DNA from: Aristolochia californica
Taxonomy: Eukaryota; Streptophyta; Magnoliopsida; Piperales; Aristolochiaceae
Assembly: GCA_029961685.1 (NCBI GenBank)
Contig: JARWKL010000015.1
Span: 13,886,801-13,950,800 of the forward strand
Direction: 5' to 3'
Length of the DNA stretch: 64,000 nt
A program made the position numbers and the translations under genes. This document shows positions 33,316 to 46,181 of the stretch, piece by piece. Position 1 is the first letter of the stretch. Each line of letters begins with the position of its first letter. The notes beneath the pieces are model-generated. The model ran no database searches. It was not told the DNA's origin and saw nothing but the letters and a program-made list of their open reading frames with translations.

Positions 33316-36300
33316 CGAGGATTTTTTAACTGAGTGTTGACTCCCAAACCATGAGTCATTTCTAACAAAAATTATAGCCATTACACATCATTAATCAATC
33401 AAAAAATTTACGATGATCTATGATTGTTAGGTCAGCTTTTTTGTAAATGGGAAAAAAGTGGGTTGTTTGTCACGAGTGAATATCCCACCGCACGTAAACT
33501 TGAGAACTTAATTTTTTCTACTCAAAATTTTTGGATCATTAGGTCATTTGCATCTTCAACATGTTTCAGGCATGCATATCCATAGTTAAAACATGTTAGG
33601 ATCAATTAGAAATCACTTTTTTATGAAATTCCAAGCTATTAGGGGGTAGTACTAGTGGAATTTCAAAAACATGGATAACAAAACTTTTGTGTTCATTTTT
33701 AGTGCATGAAAATTTTTTCTTCACTTACATTTATTAGAGTTTTCAATTTTTTGCACATATAAACTCTAAAATTTTCATGTCATTGTGATCTATTAGCCTT
33801 ATCTTTTCGTTTGCGATAAAAAAGGGAGATTGAAAACTCAAGTTTGGATTTGAAAAAAAAATTGAATGTCCAAAATGGAAACGCACAAATACAGAGAGAG
33901 ATAATTTCAAAAAGTTTTGGTGATTTTTAGGGATTGTAAACTCTTTTACTTTTTTATATATTAGGTTTTGCAATCATTAGAAAAGGGGGAGCGGCGAATT
34001 TTTATCTGAGTGTCAACTCCCAAACCATTAGTCATTTCATACAAAAATTATAGCCATTACACATCATTAATCGATCAAAATATTTACGATATTCAATGAT
34101 TGTTAGGTCAGGCTTTTGTAAATGGGCAAAAAGTGGGTTGTTTGGCTCGAGTGAATATCCTACCGCACGGTAACTTGAGAACATAATTTTTTCCACTCCT
34201 TGAAAGTTTTGTATCATTAGGTCATTTGCATCTTCAACATGTTTTAGGCTTGCATATCCATATTTAAAACATGTTAGGATCAATTAGAAATCACTTTCTT
34301 ATGAAATTCCAAGCTATTAGGGGGTTGTACTAGTGGAATTTCCCAAACATGGATAACAAAACTTTTGTGTTCATTTTTAGTCTTGAAAAAATTTTCTTCA
34401 CTTAAATTTATTATAGTATTCAAAATTTTGCACACTTAAACTCTAAAATTTTCATTTCGTTCTGATCTATTTGCCTTATCTTTTCATTTGCGAGAAAAAA
34501 GAGAGATTGAAAACTCAAGTTGGGATTTGAAAAAAAATTGAACATCCAAAATGGAAACGCACAACTGCAGAGAGATATACTTCCAAAAAGTATCTTTGAT
34601 TTTTAGGGATTGTAAACTCTTTTAATTTTTTCAATATTAGGTATTGCAATCAATGGAAAAGGGGGGTGAGGAATTTTAAACTTAGTGTTTACTCCCAAAC
34701 CATAAGTCATTTCTAAAAAAAATTATAGCCGTTACGCATCATTAATCGATAAAAACCTTTACGTGGGTCTATGATTGTTAGGTCAGCATTTTGTAAGTGG
34801 GAAAAAAGTGGGTTGTTTGGTTTGGGCGAATATCCCGCAGAACGTTAACTTGAGAACTTAATTTTTTCTACTGCTTGAAATTTTGTGATCATTAGGTCAT
34901 TTGCATCATCAACATGTTTTGGGCATGCATATTCATATTTAAAACATGTTAGGATCAATTAGAAATCTCTTTCTTATTAAATTCCAAGCTATTAGGGGGT
35001 TGTACTAGTGGAATTTCCCAAACATGGATATCAAAAGTTTAATTTTCATTTTTAGAGGGTGAAAAAATTTTCTTCACTTACATTTATTATAGTATTCAAT
35101 TTTTTGCACACATAAACTCTAAATTTTCATGTCTTTGTGATCTATTTGCCTTATCGTTTCGTTTTCGAGAAAAAAAGGGAGAGTGAAAACTCAAGTTTGG
35201 ATTTGAAAAAAAAATTGAACATCCAAAATGGAAACGGACAAATGCAGAGAGTGACAATTCGAAAAAGTATCTATGATTTTTAGGGATTATAAACTCTTTT
35301 AGTTTTTTATATATTAAGTTTTGCAATCATCAGAAAAGGGGGGCGAGGAATTTTTAACTGAGTGTTGACTCCCAAACCATAAGTCATTTCAAACAAAAAT
35401 TATAGCCGTTACACATCATTAATCGATCAAAACCTTTACGATAATCTATGATTGTTAGGTCAACTTTTTGTAAATGTGCAAAAAGTGGGTTGGTTGGCTC
35501 AGGTGAATATCCCACCGCATGTTAACTTGAGAATTTATATTTTTTCTACTGGTTGAAATTTTTGGATCATTAGGTTATTTGCATCTTCAACAAGTTTTTG
35601 GCAAGCTTATCCATATTTAAAACATGTTTGGATCAATTAGAAATCTATTTCTGATAAATTCCAAGCTATTAGGGGTTGTACTAGTGTAATTTCGCAAACA
35701 TGAATAACAAAACTTTGGTGTTCATTTTTTAGTGTGTGAAAAATTTTTCTTCACTTACTTTTATTATAGTTTTCAATTTTTTTCACACATAAACTCTAAA
35801 ATTTTCATTTCGTTGTGATTTATTTGCATTATCTTTTCGTTTGTAAGAAAAAATGGAGAGTGAAACTCAAGTTTGGATTTGAAAACAAATGGAACATCCA
35901 AAATGGAAAAGCACAAATGCAGAGAGAGATAATTTTAAAAAGTATTTGTGATTTTTACGGATTGTAAACTCTTTTAGGTTTTTTTATATAAGGTTTTGCA
36001 ATCATTAGAAAATGGGGGACAAGGATTTTTAACTGAGTCTTGACTTCCAAACCATAAGTAATTTTTAACAAAAATTTTAGCCGTTATGCATCATTAATCG
36101 ATCAAAACATTTATGATTATCTATGATTGTTAGGTCAGCTTTTTGTAAATGGGCAAAAAGTGGGTTGTTTGGCTCATGTGAATATCCCACTGCACATTAA
36201 CTTCAGAACCTTATAGTTTCTACTCCAATTTTTTGGATCATTAAGTCATTTGCATCTTCAACATGTTGCGGACATGAATATACATATTTAAAATCAATTA

Positions 36301-36511
36301 GAAATCATAGTGGAATTTCCCAAACATGGACACCAATACTTTTGTCTTCATTTTTAGATCATGAAATTTTTTTTTTCACTTATATTTATTATAGTTTTCA
36401 ATTTTTTTCTCACATAGACTCTAAAATTTCAATTTGATTGTGGTCTATTTGCCTTATCTTTTCGTTTGGAAGAAAAAAAGGGAGAGTGGAAACTCAATTT
36501 TGGATTGAAAA

Positions 36512-36532
36512 GGGGGGGGGGGGGGGGGGGGG
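36512..36532 (+). repeat. Expanded poly(G) tract, 21 G, joined to a deletion
   Basis: The G run follows TTTTGGATTGAAAA directly, whereas a normal monomer has about 150 bp between GGATTTGAAAA and the G run. The deletion joins two A-rich sequences, one just before the G run. Confidence 0.88.
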
Positions 36533-38478
36533 ATGTAAGAAATTTTTAACTATGTGTTGACTCCCAAACCATAAGTCATTGCTAACAAAAATTATTGCCG
36601 TTACGCATCATTAATCGATCAAAACCTTTACAATGATCTCTGATTGTTAGGTCAAATTTTTGTAAATTGGAAAAAAGTGGGTTGTTTGGTTTGAATGAAT
36701 ATCCCACCGTACGTTAACTTGACAACTTAATTTTTTCTTTTGCTTGAAATTTTTGGATCATTAGGTCATTTTAATCTTCAACATGTTTCTAGCATGCATG
36801 TCCATATTTAAAACATGTTAGGATCAATTAGAAATCACTTTCTTATGAAATTCCAAGCTATTTGGAGGTTGTACTAGTGGAATTTCCCAAACATGGATAA
36901 CAAAAATTCAGTGTTCATTTTTAGTTCGTGAAATTTTTTTGTTCATTTACATTTATTATAGTTTTCAATTGTTTACACACATAAACTTTAAAATTTTCAT
37001 TTCGCTGTAATCTATTTGCCTTATCTTTTCGTTTGCAAGAAAAAAGAGAGTGAAAACTTAAGTTTGGATTTGACAAATGCAGAGAGATATAATTCCAAAA
37101 AAGTATGTGTGATTTTTAGGGATTTTAAACTCTTTTAGTTTTTTATATATTAGGTTTTACAATCGTCGAAAAAGTGGGGTCAAGGGATTTTTAACTAAGT
37201 GTTGACTTCACAACCATAAGTCATTTCTAACAAAAATTATAGCCGTTATGCAACATTAATCTATAAATTCCATTACGATGATCTATGATTGTTAGGTCTG
37301 CATTTTGTAAATGGGCAAAAAGTGGGTTGTTTGGTTTGGGCGAATATCCCACAACACGATAACTTGAGAACTTATTTTTTTCTTCTCCTTGAAATTTTTG
37401 TATCATTAGGTCATTTGCATCATCAACATGTTTTGGGCATGCATATCCATATTTAAAACTTGTTAGGATCAATTAGAAATCTCTTTCTTATAAAATTCCA
37501 TGCTATTAGAGGGTTGTACTAGTGGAAATACCCAAACATAGATATCAAAAGTTTAGTATTCATTTTTAGAGAGTGAAATATTTTTCTTCACTTACATTTA
37601 TTATAGTTTTCAATTTTTTGCACTCATAAACTCTAAAATTTTAATTTTGTTATGATCTATTTTCCTATTCCTTTCGTTTGCAAGAAAAAAATGGAGAGTG
37701 AAAATTCTAGTTTGGATTTGAAAAAGAATTGAACATCCAAAATTGAAATGCACAAATGCCGAGAGAGATGATTCCAAAAAGTATCTGTGATTTTTTGCGA
37801 TTATAAACTCTTTTAGTTTTATATATATTAGGTTTTGCAATCATTAGAAAACGGGGAGTGTTGGCTCCCCAACCATAAGTCATTTCTAACAAAAATTATA
37901 GCCATTACACATCATTAATCGATCAAAAACTTTATGATGATCTATGATTGTTAGGTCAGCTTTTTGTAAATGGGCAAAAAGTGGGTTGTTTGGCTCGAGT
38001 GAATATCCCACCGCACGTTAACTTGAGAACTTAATTTTTTCTATTCCTTGAAATTTTTGTATCATTAGCTCATTTGCATCTTCAACATGTTTCAAGCTTG
38101 CATATCCATATTTGAAACATGTTAGGATCAATTACAAATCACTTTCTTATGAATTCCAGGCTATTAGGGGGTAACAAAACTTCTATGTTCATTTTTAGTG
38201 TGTGAAAACATTTTCTTCACTTACATTTATTATAGTATTCAATTTTTTGCACACATAAACTCTAAAATTTTTATTTTGTTGTGATCTATATGCCTTTTCT
38301 TTTCGTTTGTGAGAAAAAAGGGAGAGTAAAAACTCAAGTTGGGATTTGAAAAATAAATGAACACCCAAAATGGAAACGCACAAATTCTGAGAGAGATCAT
38401 TCCAAAAAGTATCTGTGATTTTTAGGGATTTTACACTCTTTTAGTTGTTTATATAATAGGTTTTGAATGATCGAAAAA

Positions 38479-38512
<34 letters not shown>
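38479..38512 (+). repeat. Expanded poly(G) tract, 34 G
   Basis: Uninterrupted G run after GATCGAAAAA at the standard monomer phase. Confidence 0.9.
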
Positions 38513-38513
<1 letters not shown>

Positions 38514-41500
38514 GGGAAATTTTAGCTGAGACTTGACTCTGGAACCATATGTCATTTCTAAAATATATTATAGCCGTTACGCATCATTAATCGATGAAAA
38601 CCTTTACGATGATCTATGATTGTAAGGTCAGCTTTTTGAAAATTGGCGAATAGTGGGTTGTTTGGCTCGGGTGAATATCCCACCGCATGTTAACTTGAGA
38701 ATTTAATTTTTTTCTACTCCTTGAAATTTTTGGATCATTAGGTCTTTTGCATCTTCAACACGTTTCAGCCATGCATATCCATATTTAAAACATGTTAGGA
38801 TCAATTAGAAACCTCTTTCTTATAAAATTCCAAGCTATTAGGGGGTTGTACTCATGGAATTTCCCAAACGATGATAACAAAACTTTGGTGTTCATTTTTA
38901 GTGAGTGAAAAGTTTTTCTTCACTTACATTTATTATAGTTTTCTATTTTTTGAACATATAAAATCTAAAGTTTTCATTTCATTGTGATCTATTTGCCTTA
39001 TCTTTTAGTTTAAGAGAAAAAACCGAAGAGTGAAAACTCAAGTTTGGATTTGAAAAAAAATTAAACATCCAAAATGAAAACACACAAATGCAGAGAATGA
39101 TAATTCCAAAAAAGTATCTGTGATTTTTAGGGATTGGAAAATCTTTTAGTTTTTTATATATTAGGTTTTGGAATCATTGGAAAGGGGGTGGGGGTGTAGT
39201 TGTGGAATTTTTAAAACATGGATAACAAAACTTTGGTGTTCATTTTTAGTGCGTGAAAAAAATTTCTTCACCATTGAGAATTTAATTTTTTCTACTCCTT
39301 GAAATTTTTTGGTCATTAGGACATTTGCATCTTCAACATGTTTCAGGCATGCATATCCATATTTGAAACTTGTTTGGATAGATTAGAAATCTCTTTCCTA
39401 TAAAATTCCATGCTATTATACAAGTGGAATTTCCCAAACATGGATAACAAAAACTTTGGTGTTTATTTTTAGTGCTTGAATTTTTTTTCTTCACTTACAT
39501 TTATTATTGTTTTCAATTTTTTGCATACTTAAACTCTAAATTTTTTCCCTTTGTTGCGATCTATTTGCCTTATCTTTTTTTTTTTTACGTTAAAAAAGGG
39601 AGAGTGAAAACTCAAGTTTCAATTTGAAAAAAAATTGAACATCCAAAATCGAAATACACAAATTCTGAGAGAGATAATTCCAAAAAGTATCTATGATTTT
39701 TTTTGATTGTAAATTCATTTAGTTTTTTTATATATTAGGTTTTGGAATCATCGGAAAATGGGGGGTGAGGCATTTTAAGCAGAGTGTTGAATCCCACACC
39801 ATAAGTCATTTCTAACAAAAATTATAGCCATTACACTTATTTAATCTATCAAAACCTTTATAATGATATATGATTGTTCGGTCAGCCGTTTGTAAATAGG
39901 CAAAAAGTGGGTTATTTGGCTCTGGTAAATATCCCACCGCACGTTACCTTGAGAATTTCATTTTATCTACACCTAGAAAATTTTAAATCATTAGGTTATT
40001 TTCATCTTCAACATGTTTCAGGCATGCATAGCCCCATTTAAATCTTGGTAGGATCAATTAGAAATTTCTTCCTTATAAAATTCCAAGCTATTAGGGGTTG
40101 TGCGTGAAAATTTTTTATTCACTTACATTGTTTATAGTTTTCAATTTTTTACAAACATAAACTATAAAATTTTCATTTTGTTGTGATCTATTTGGCTTAT
40201 CTTTTTGTTTACAAGATAAAAGGGAGGGTGAAAACTCAAGCTTGGATTTTAAAAAAAATTGAACATCCAAAATGGAAATGTACATATACAGAGAGAGATA
40301 ATTTCAAAAAGTATATGTGATTTTTAGGGATTGAAAACACTTCTAGATTTTAATATAATAGGTTCTGCAATCAATAGAAAAGGGGGGGCAAGGGAATTTT
40401 AACTGTTGACTCCCAAACCAGAAGTCATTTCGAACAAAAATTATTGCCGTTATGCAACATTAATCGATCAAAACCTTTATGATGATCTATGATTTATAGG
40501 TCAGCTTTTTGTAAATCGGCAAAAAGTGGGTTCTTTGGCTCGGGTGAATATCCCACAACATGTTAACTTGAAATTTTAATTTTTTCTACTCGAAATTTTT
40601 GAATCATTAGATCATTTGCATCCTCAAGCAAGCATATCCATATTTAAAATCATGTTAGGATCAATTAGAAATATTTTTCTTATAAAATTCCATGTTATTA
40701 GGGGTTGTACTAGTGGACTTTCCCAAACATCGATAACAAAACTTTGGAGTTCATTTTTAGTGCGTGAAAAAAAATTCTTAACTTACATTTATTATATTTT
40801 TGAATTTTTTGCATGCAGAAACTCTAAAATTTTCATTTTGATGTGATCTATTCATCTTATCTTTTTATTTACGAGAAAAAAGGGAGTGTGAAAACTCAAG
40901 TTTGGATTTGAAAAAAAATATAACATCCAAAATAGAATTGCACAAATGCAGAGAGAGATAATTCCAGAAAGTATTTGTGATTTTGTGCGATTGTAAACTC
41001 TTTTAGTTTTTTATATATTAGGTTATGCAATCATTGGAAAATGAGGGGTTAGGAAATTTTAACTAAGTGTTGACTCCCAAACCTTAAGTAAATTCTAACA
41101 AAAATTAATTGCCGTTACATATCATTAATCGATCAAAACCTTTAAGATGATCTATGATTGTTAGGTAAGAATTTTTTAAATGGGAAAAGTGGGTTGTTTA
41201 GCTCGGGTGAATATCCCACCGCACATTAACTTGAGAATTTAATTTTTTGGTCATAAGGTCATTTGCATCTTCAACATGTTTGAAGCATGCATATCCATAT
41301 TTGAGACATGTTAGGATAGATTAGAAATCTCTTTCTTATAAAATTCCATGTTGTTAGGGGTTATACTAGTGGAATTTCCCAATTTTGGATAACAAAAACT
41401 TTGGTGTTTATTTTTAGTGCATGAAATTTTTTTTTTCACTTCCATTTAATATAGTTTTCAATTTTATTGCACACATAAATTCTTAATTTTTCATTTTTTT

Positions 41501-44500
41501 TATCTATATGCCTTATCTTTTTTGTTTACGAGAAAAATGGGAGAGTGAAAACTCAAATTTGGATTTGAAAAAAAATTGAACATCAAAAATCGAAATACAA
41601 AAATGCTGAGAGAGATAATTCTAAAAATAATATGTGAATTTTTGTGATTTTAAACTATTTTAGTTTTTTATATATTAGGTTTTGCAATCATCGAAAAATG
41701 GGGGGTGATGCATTTTTAACTGAGTGTTGACTCCCAAACCATAAGTCATTTCTAACAAAAATTATAGCCATTACGCATCATTAATCGATCAAAACCTTTA
41801 TGATGATCTATGATTGTTAGGTCAGCTTTTTGTAAGTAGGCAAAAATTGGGTTGTTTGGCAATAGTAAATATCCCACCGCACATTAACTTGAGAATTTAT
41901 TTTTTTCTACACCTAGAAATTTTTAAATCATTAGGTCATTTGCATCTTCAATATGTTTCGAGCATGCATATCTATATTTAAATCTTGTTGAGATCAATTA
42001 GAAATCTCTTTCTCATAAAATTCCAAGCTATTTGGGGTTGCACTAGTGGAATTTCCCAAACATGGATAACAAAACATTGGTTTTCATTTTTATTGCGTGA
42101 AATTTTTTTCTTCACTTACATTTATTTTAGTTTTCAATTTTTTACAAACATAAACTCTAAAATTTTCATTTTGTTGTGATCTATTTGCTTGATCATTTTG
42201 TTTACGAGAAAAAAAGGGAGAGTGAAAACTCAAGTTTGGATTTGACAAAAAATTGAACATCCAAAATGGAAATGTACAAATGCAGAGAGAGATAATTCCA
42301 AAAAGTATCTATGATTTTTAAAGATTGTAAACTCTTGAAGATTTTTATATATTAGGTTCTGCAATCAATGGAAAAGGGAGGGCAAGGGAATTTTAACTGA
42401 GTGTTGACTCCCAAACCATAAGTCATTTTTAAAAAAAATTATTGCCGTTACACTTCATTAATCGATCAAAACCTTTACGGTGATCTATGATTTATAGGTC
42501 AACTTTTTGTAAATGGGCAAAAAGTGGGTTGTTTGGCTCGGGTGGATATCCCACTACACGTTAACTTGAGAATTTAATTTTTCTACTCCTTGAAATTTTC
42601 AATCATTAGGTCATTTGCATCTTCAACATGTTTCAAGCATGCATATCCATATTTAAAATCATGTTAGGAATGATTTGAAATCTCTTTCTTATAAAACTCC
42701 AAGCTATTAGGGGTTGTACTAGTAGAATTTCCATAACATGGATAACAAAACTTTGGAGTTCATTTTAAGTGCGTGAAAAAAATTTCTTCACTTACTTTTA
42801 TTATAGATTTCAATTTTTTGAATACATAAACTCTAAAAGTTTCATTTTGTTGTGATCTATAGGCCTTGTCATTTTTTTAAGAGGAAAAAGGGACAGTGAA
42901 AACTCGATTTTGGATTTGAAAAAAAATTGAACATCCAAAAAGGAAATGCACAAATGCAAAGAGAGATAATTCCAAAAAGTATATATGATTTTTTGGGATT
43001 TTAAACTATTTTTTTTTATAAATTAAGTTATACAATCATCGAAAAAGAGGGGCCGACGGAATTTTAACAAAGTGTTGACTACCAAAGCATAAGTCATTTC
43101 TATCCAAAATTTTTGCAGTTACACATCATTAATCGATCAAAACCTTTACGATGATCTATGATTGTTAGGTCAGCATTTTTTAAATGGGAAAAAAGTGGGT
43201 TGTTTGGCCCAGGTGAATATCCCACCGCATGTTAACTTGAGAAAAAAATTTTTTCTACTCGAAATTTTTTGATCATTAGGTCATTTGCGTCTTAACCATG
43301 TTTCAGGCATGCATATCCATATTTGAAAAATGTTAGGATCAATTATAAATCTCTTTCTTATAAAACTCCATGCTATTAAGGGTAGCACTAGTGGAATTTC
43401 CAAAACAAGGATAATAAAAACTCTGGTGTTTATTTTTAGTGCGTGAAAATTTTTTCTTCACTTACTTGTATTATAGTTTTCAATTTATTATACATATACT
43501 CAGAAATTTTTATTTTTTTGTCATCTATTTGCCTTATCTTTTTTGTTTACGAGAAAAATGGGAGAGAGAAAACTCAAATTTGGATTTGAAAAAAAATTGA
43601 ACATCCAAAATCGAAATGCACAAATGCTGAGAGAGATAATTCCAAAAATTATCTGTGATTTTTAGGGACTATAAACTCTTTTAGTTTTTTAAATATTTGG
43701 TTTTGTAATCATCGAAAAAGGGGGGAATTTTTAACTGAGTGTTGACTCCCAAACCATAAGTCATTTCTAACAACAATTATAGCCATTATGCATCATTAAT
43801 CGATCAAAACATTTATGATGATCTATGATTGTTAGGTCAATTTTTTTTAAATAGGAAAAAATTGGGATGTTTGGCTCTAGTTAATATCCCACTGCACGTT
43901 AATTTGAGAATTTAATTTTTTCTACTCCTTCAAATTTTTGTATCATTAGGTCATTTGCTTCTTCAACATGTTTCAAACATGCCTTACCATATTTAAATCT
44001 TGCTAGGATCTATTAGAAATCACTTTCTTACAAAATTCCAAGTTATTAGGGTTTGTACTAGTGGAATTTCCCAAACATGAATAATAAAACTTTGGTGTTC
44101 ATTTTTAGTGGTTGAAAAGAATTTCTTCACTTACATTTACTATATTTTTTAATTTTTTTAATACATAAACTCTAAAATTTTTATTTTTTTGTGATCTATT
44201 TGCCTTTCTTTTTTTACGAGAAAAAAGAGAGAGTGAAAACTTAAGTTTGGATTTGAAAAAAAATTGAACATCAAAAAATGGAAATACAAAAATTCAAAGA
44301 GAGATAATTCCAAAAAGTATCTGCAATTTTTAGGGATTGTAAACTATTTAAGATTTTTATATATTAGGTTATGCAATCAATGGAAAAAGGGGGAGAGGAG
44401 GCAAGGGAATTTTAACTGAGTATTGACTCTCAAACCATAAGTTATTTCTAACAAATATTATTGCCTTTATGCATCGTTAATCGATGAAAATCTTGATGAT

Positions 44501-45105
44501 GATCTATGATTTTCAGTCAGTTTTTTGTAAATGGGAAAAGGTGGGTTGTTTGACTTGGGTGAATATCCCAACGCACGCTAACTTGAGAATATAATTTTTT
44601 CTACACCTTGAAATTTTTTGGTCATTAGGTCATTTTCTTCTTCAACATGTTTCAGGCATGCATATCTGTATTTGAAACATGATAGGATCAATTAGAAATC
44701 TCTTTCTTATAAAAGTCTTTGCTATTAGGAGTTGAACTAGTGGAATTTCCCAAACATGGATAACAAAAACTTTGGTGTTCATTTTTAGTACGTGAAATTT
44801 TTTTCTTCACTTACATTTATTATAGTTTTCAATTTTTTTAAACTTTAAATTTTTCATTTTGTTGTGACCTATTTGCCTTATCTTTTTAGTTTATGAGAAA
44901 ATGGGAGAGTGAAAACTCAAGTTTTGGATTTGAAAAAAAATTGAACATCCAAAATCAAAATGGACAAATGCTTAGAGAGATAATTCCAAAAAGTATCTGT
45001 GATTTTTAGGGTTTGTAAACTTGTTTATGTTTTTATATATTAGGTTTTGCAATCACCGAAAAAAGGGGGCGAGGCATTTTTAACAGAATGTTGGCTCCCA
45101 AACCA

Positions 45106-45110
45106 TAAGT
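45106..45110 (+). repeat. Target site duplication of A1, left copy
   Basis: TAAGT directly before the LTR start; the right copy is at 48426-48430. The monomer motif CCATAAGTCATTTC is split here. Confidence 0.88.
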
Positions 45111-45548
45111 TGTTGGAAGATAAGATCAAGCCCAAACGACCAAGGTCCACATATGTAAGATTATTATAAGATGGGCCACATGACCAAGGAAGGCCCACAA
45201 GACGGGCCCTAGCCCATAAGAAGTAGGACCCACAATGATTACCAAGAGCTGGCATCCTTATCACATCAGTTGGAAGATGAAGAAGGACTCAAAAAGTTAT
45301 TTTTATCTTAGGGTCATGACAAGGAAGAGTTTTAGTTTAAGTTATATTTTGTCTTTTATCAATATTGAGTTACCTAATTATGTTAGGACTTACCTTAAGT
45401 GTTAGAGTTTGGGTGTAATTGGGACAAGGGTAGTTTTATTGTAATTAGACTCTACTACCTTCCTCTATTATAAATAGAGGTTCATGTTCTTTGATTACAA
45501 TAAGTTATTGATGTCAATGAAGTATTTCACTTTTCCATAACTTCAACA
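45111..45548 (+). repeat. Chimeric full-length LTR (A-type start, B-type end)
   Basis: 438 bp, TG...CA. Up to about 45455 it has A-type differences (GAGTTACCTAATTATGTTAGG, GTAATTAGACTC). From about 45456 it has B-type ones (CTACCTTCCTC, GGTTCATGT, ATTACAATAAG). Its left flank is the A insertion site (TAAGT) and its right flank is the B insertion site (GGCAAAAAGTGGG), so it is not a simple solo LTR. Confidence 0.8.
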
Positions 45549-46078
45549 GGCAAAAAGTGGGTTGTTTGGCTCGGGTGAATATCCCACCGCACGTTAACTT
45601 GAGAACTTAACTTTCTCTACTTGAAATTTTTGGATCATTAGATCATTCGCATCTTCAACATGTTTCGGGCATGCATATCCTTATTTTAAATCAATTAGAA
45701 ATCAATTTCTTATAATATTCTAAGCTATTAGGGGGTTGTACTAGTGGAATTTGCTAAACATGGATAACAAAACTTTGGTGTTCATTTTTAGAGTGTGAAA
45801 TTTTTTTCTTCACATACATTTATTTTAGTTTTCAATTTTTAGCACACATAAACTCTAAAATTTTCATTTCGTTGTGATCTATTTGCCATATCTTATCGTT
45901 TGCGAGAAAAAAAGGGAGTCTGAAAACTCAAGTTTGGATATTAAAAAAAAATGAATGTCCAAAATAGAAACACACAAATGTCGTGAGCGATAATTCCAAA
46001 AAGTATCTGTGATTTTTAGGGATTCTAAACACTATTAGTTTTTTACATATTAGAGTTTGCAATCATCAGAAAAGGGGT
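45549..46078 (+). repeat. Satellite segment copied into the A1 5' LTR
   Basis: Nearly identical to 22985-23513, with only a handful of differences in 530 bp (for example CAATTTCTTATAATATTC against AAATTTCTTATGAAATTC). Other monomers in the window differ from it far more. It ends within the G run (AAAAGGGGT), where LTR sequence TTCCTC resumes with 1 bp in common. Confidence 0.88.
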
Positions 46079-46166
46079 TCCTCTATTATAAATAGAGGTT
46101 CGTGTACTCTGATTACAACAAGTTATTGATGTCAATGAAGTATTTCACTTTTACATAAATTCAACA
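46079..46166 (+). repeat. Terminal part of the A1 5' LTR
   Basis: Starts at the palindromic TATA element (46080-46098) and ends TTCAACA before the primer site. It carries A-type variants (GGTTCGTGTAC, ATTACAACAAG), showing the return to the original LTR after the inserted segment. Confidence 0.85.
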
Positions 46167-46181
46167 TGGTATCAGAGTAGG
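46167..46181 (+). other. Primer-binding site of A1
   Basis: TGGTATCAGAGTAGG; one change (C to T) from the usual tRNA-iMet complement seen in B and A2. Confidence 0.88.

Larger units (their letters stand above)
29420..45110 (+). repeat. Satellite block 3
   Basis: About 24 monomers in the same orientation. Landmarks (some mutated) are at 29789, 30735, 31425, 32092, 32767, 33338, 34014, 34689, 35366, 36041, 36558, 37203, 37862, 38534, 39788, 40407, 41071, 41728, 42405, 43076, 43743, 44424 and 45092. This block has many shortened monomers. One near 30430 lacks the landmark. One at 30705 is cut from CTATTAGGG straight into GGGGGGAGG. At 33078 GGGGTTGT runs into GATTTATTT. Others lie at 36307, 36505, 37075, 38170, 39190, 39275 and 40098. 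From about 39.8 kb the monomers are the left part of the 11-monomer higher-order repeat. Confidence 0.96.

Noticed and set aside
45111..45548. A simple solo LTR left by LTR-LTR recombination.
   Set aside because: Its left flank (TAAGT) and right flank (GGCAA) do not match, and the true partner of TAAGT is at 48426. It is one half of the rearranged A1 5' LTR.
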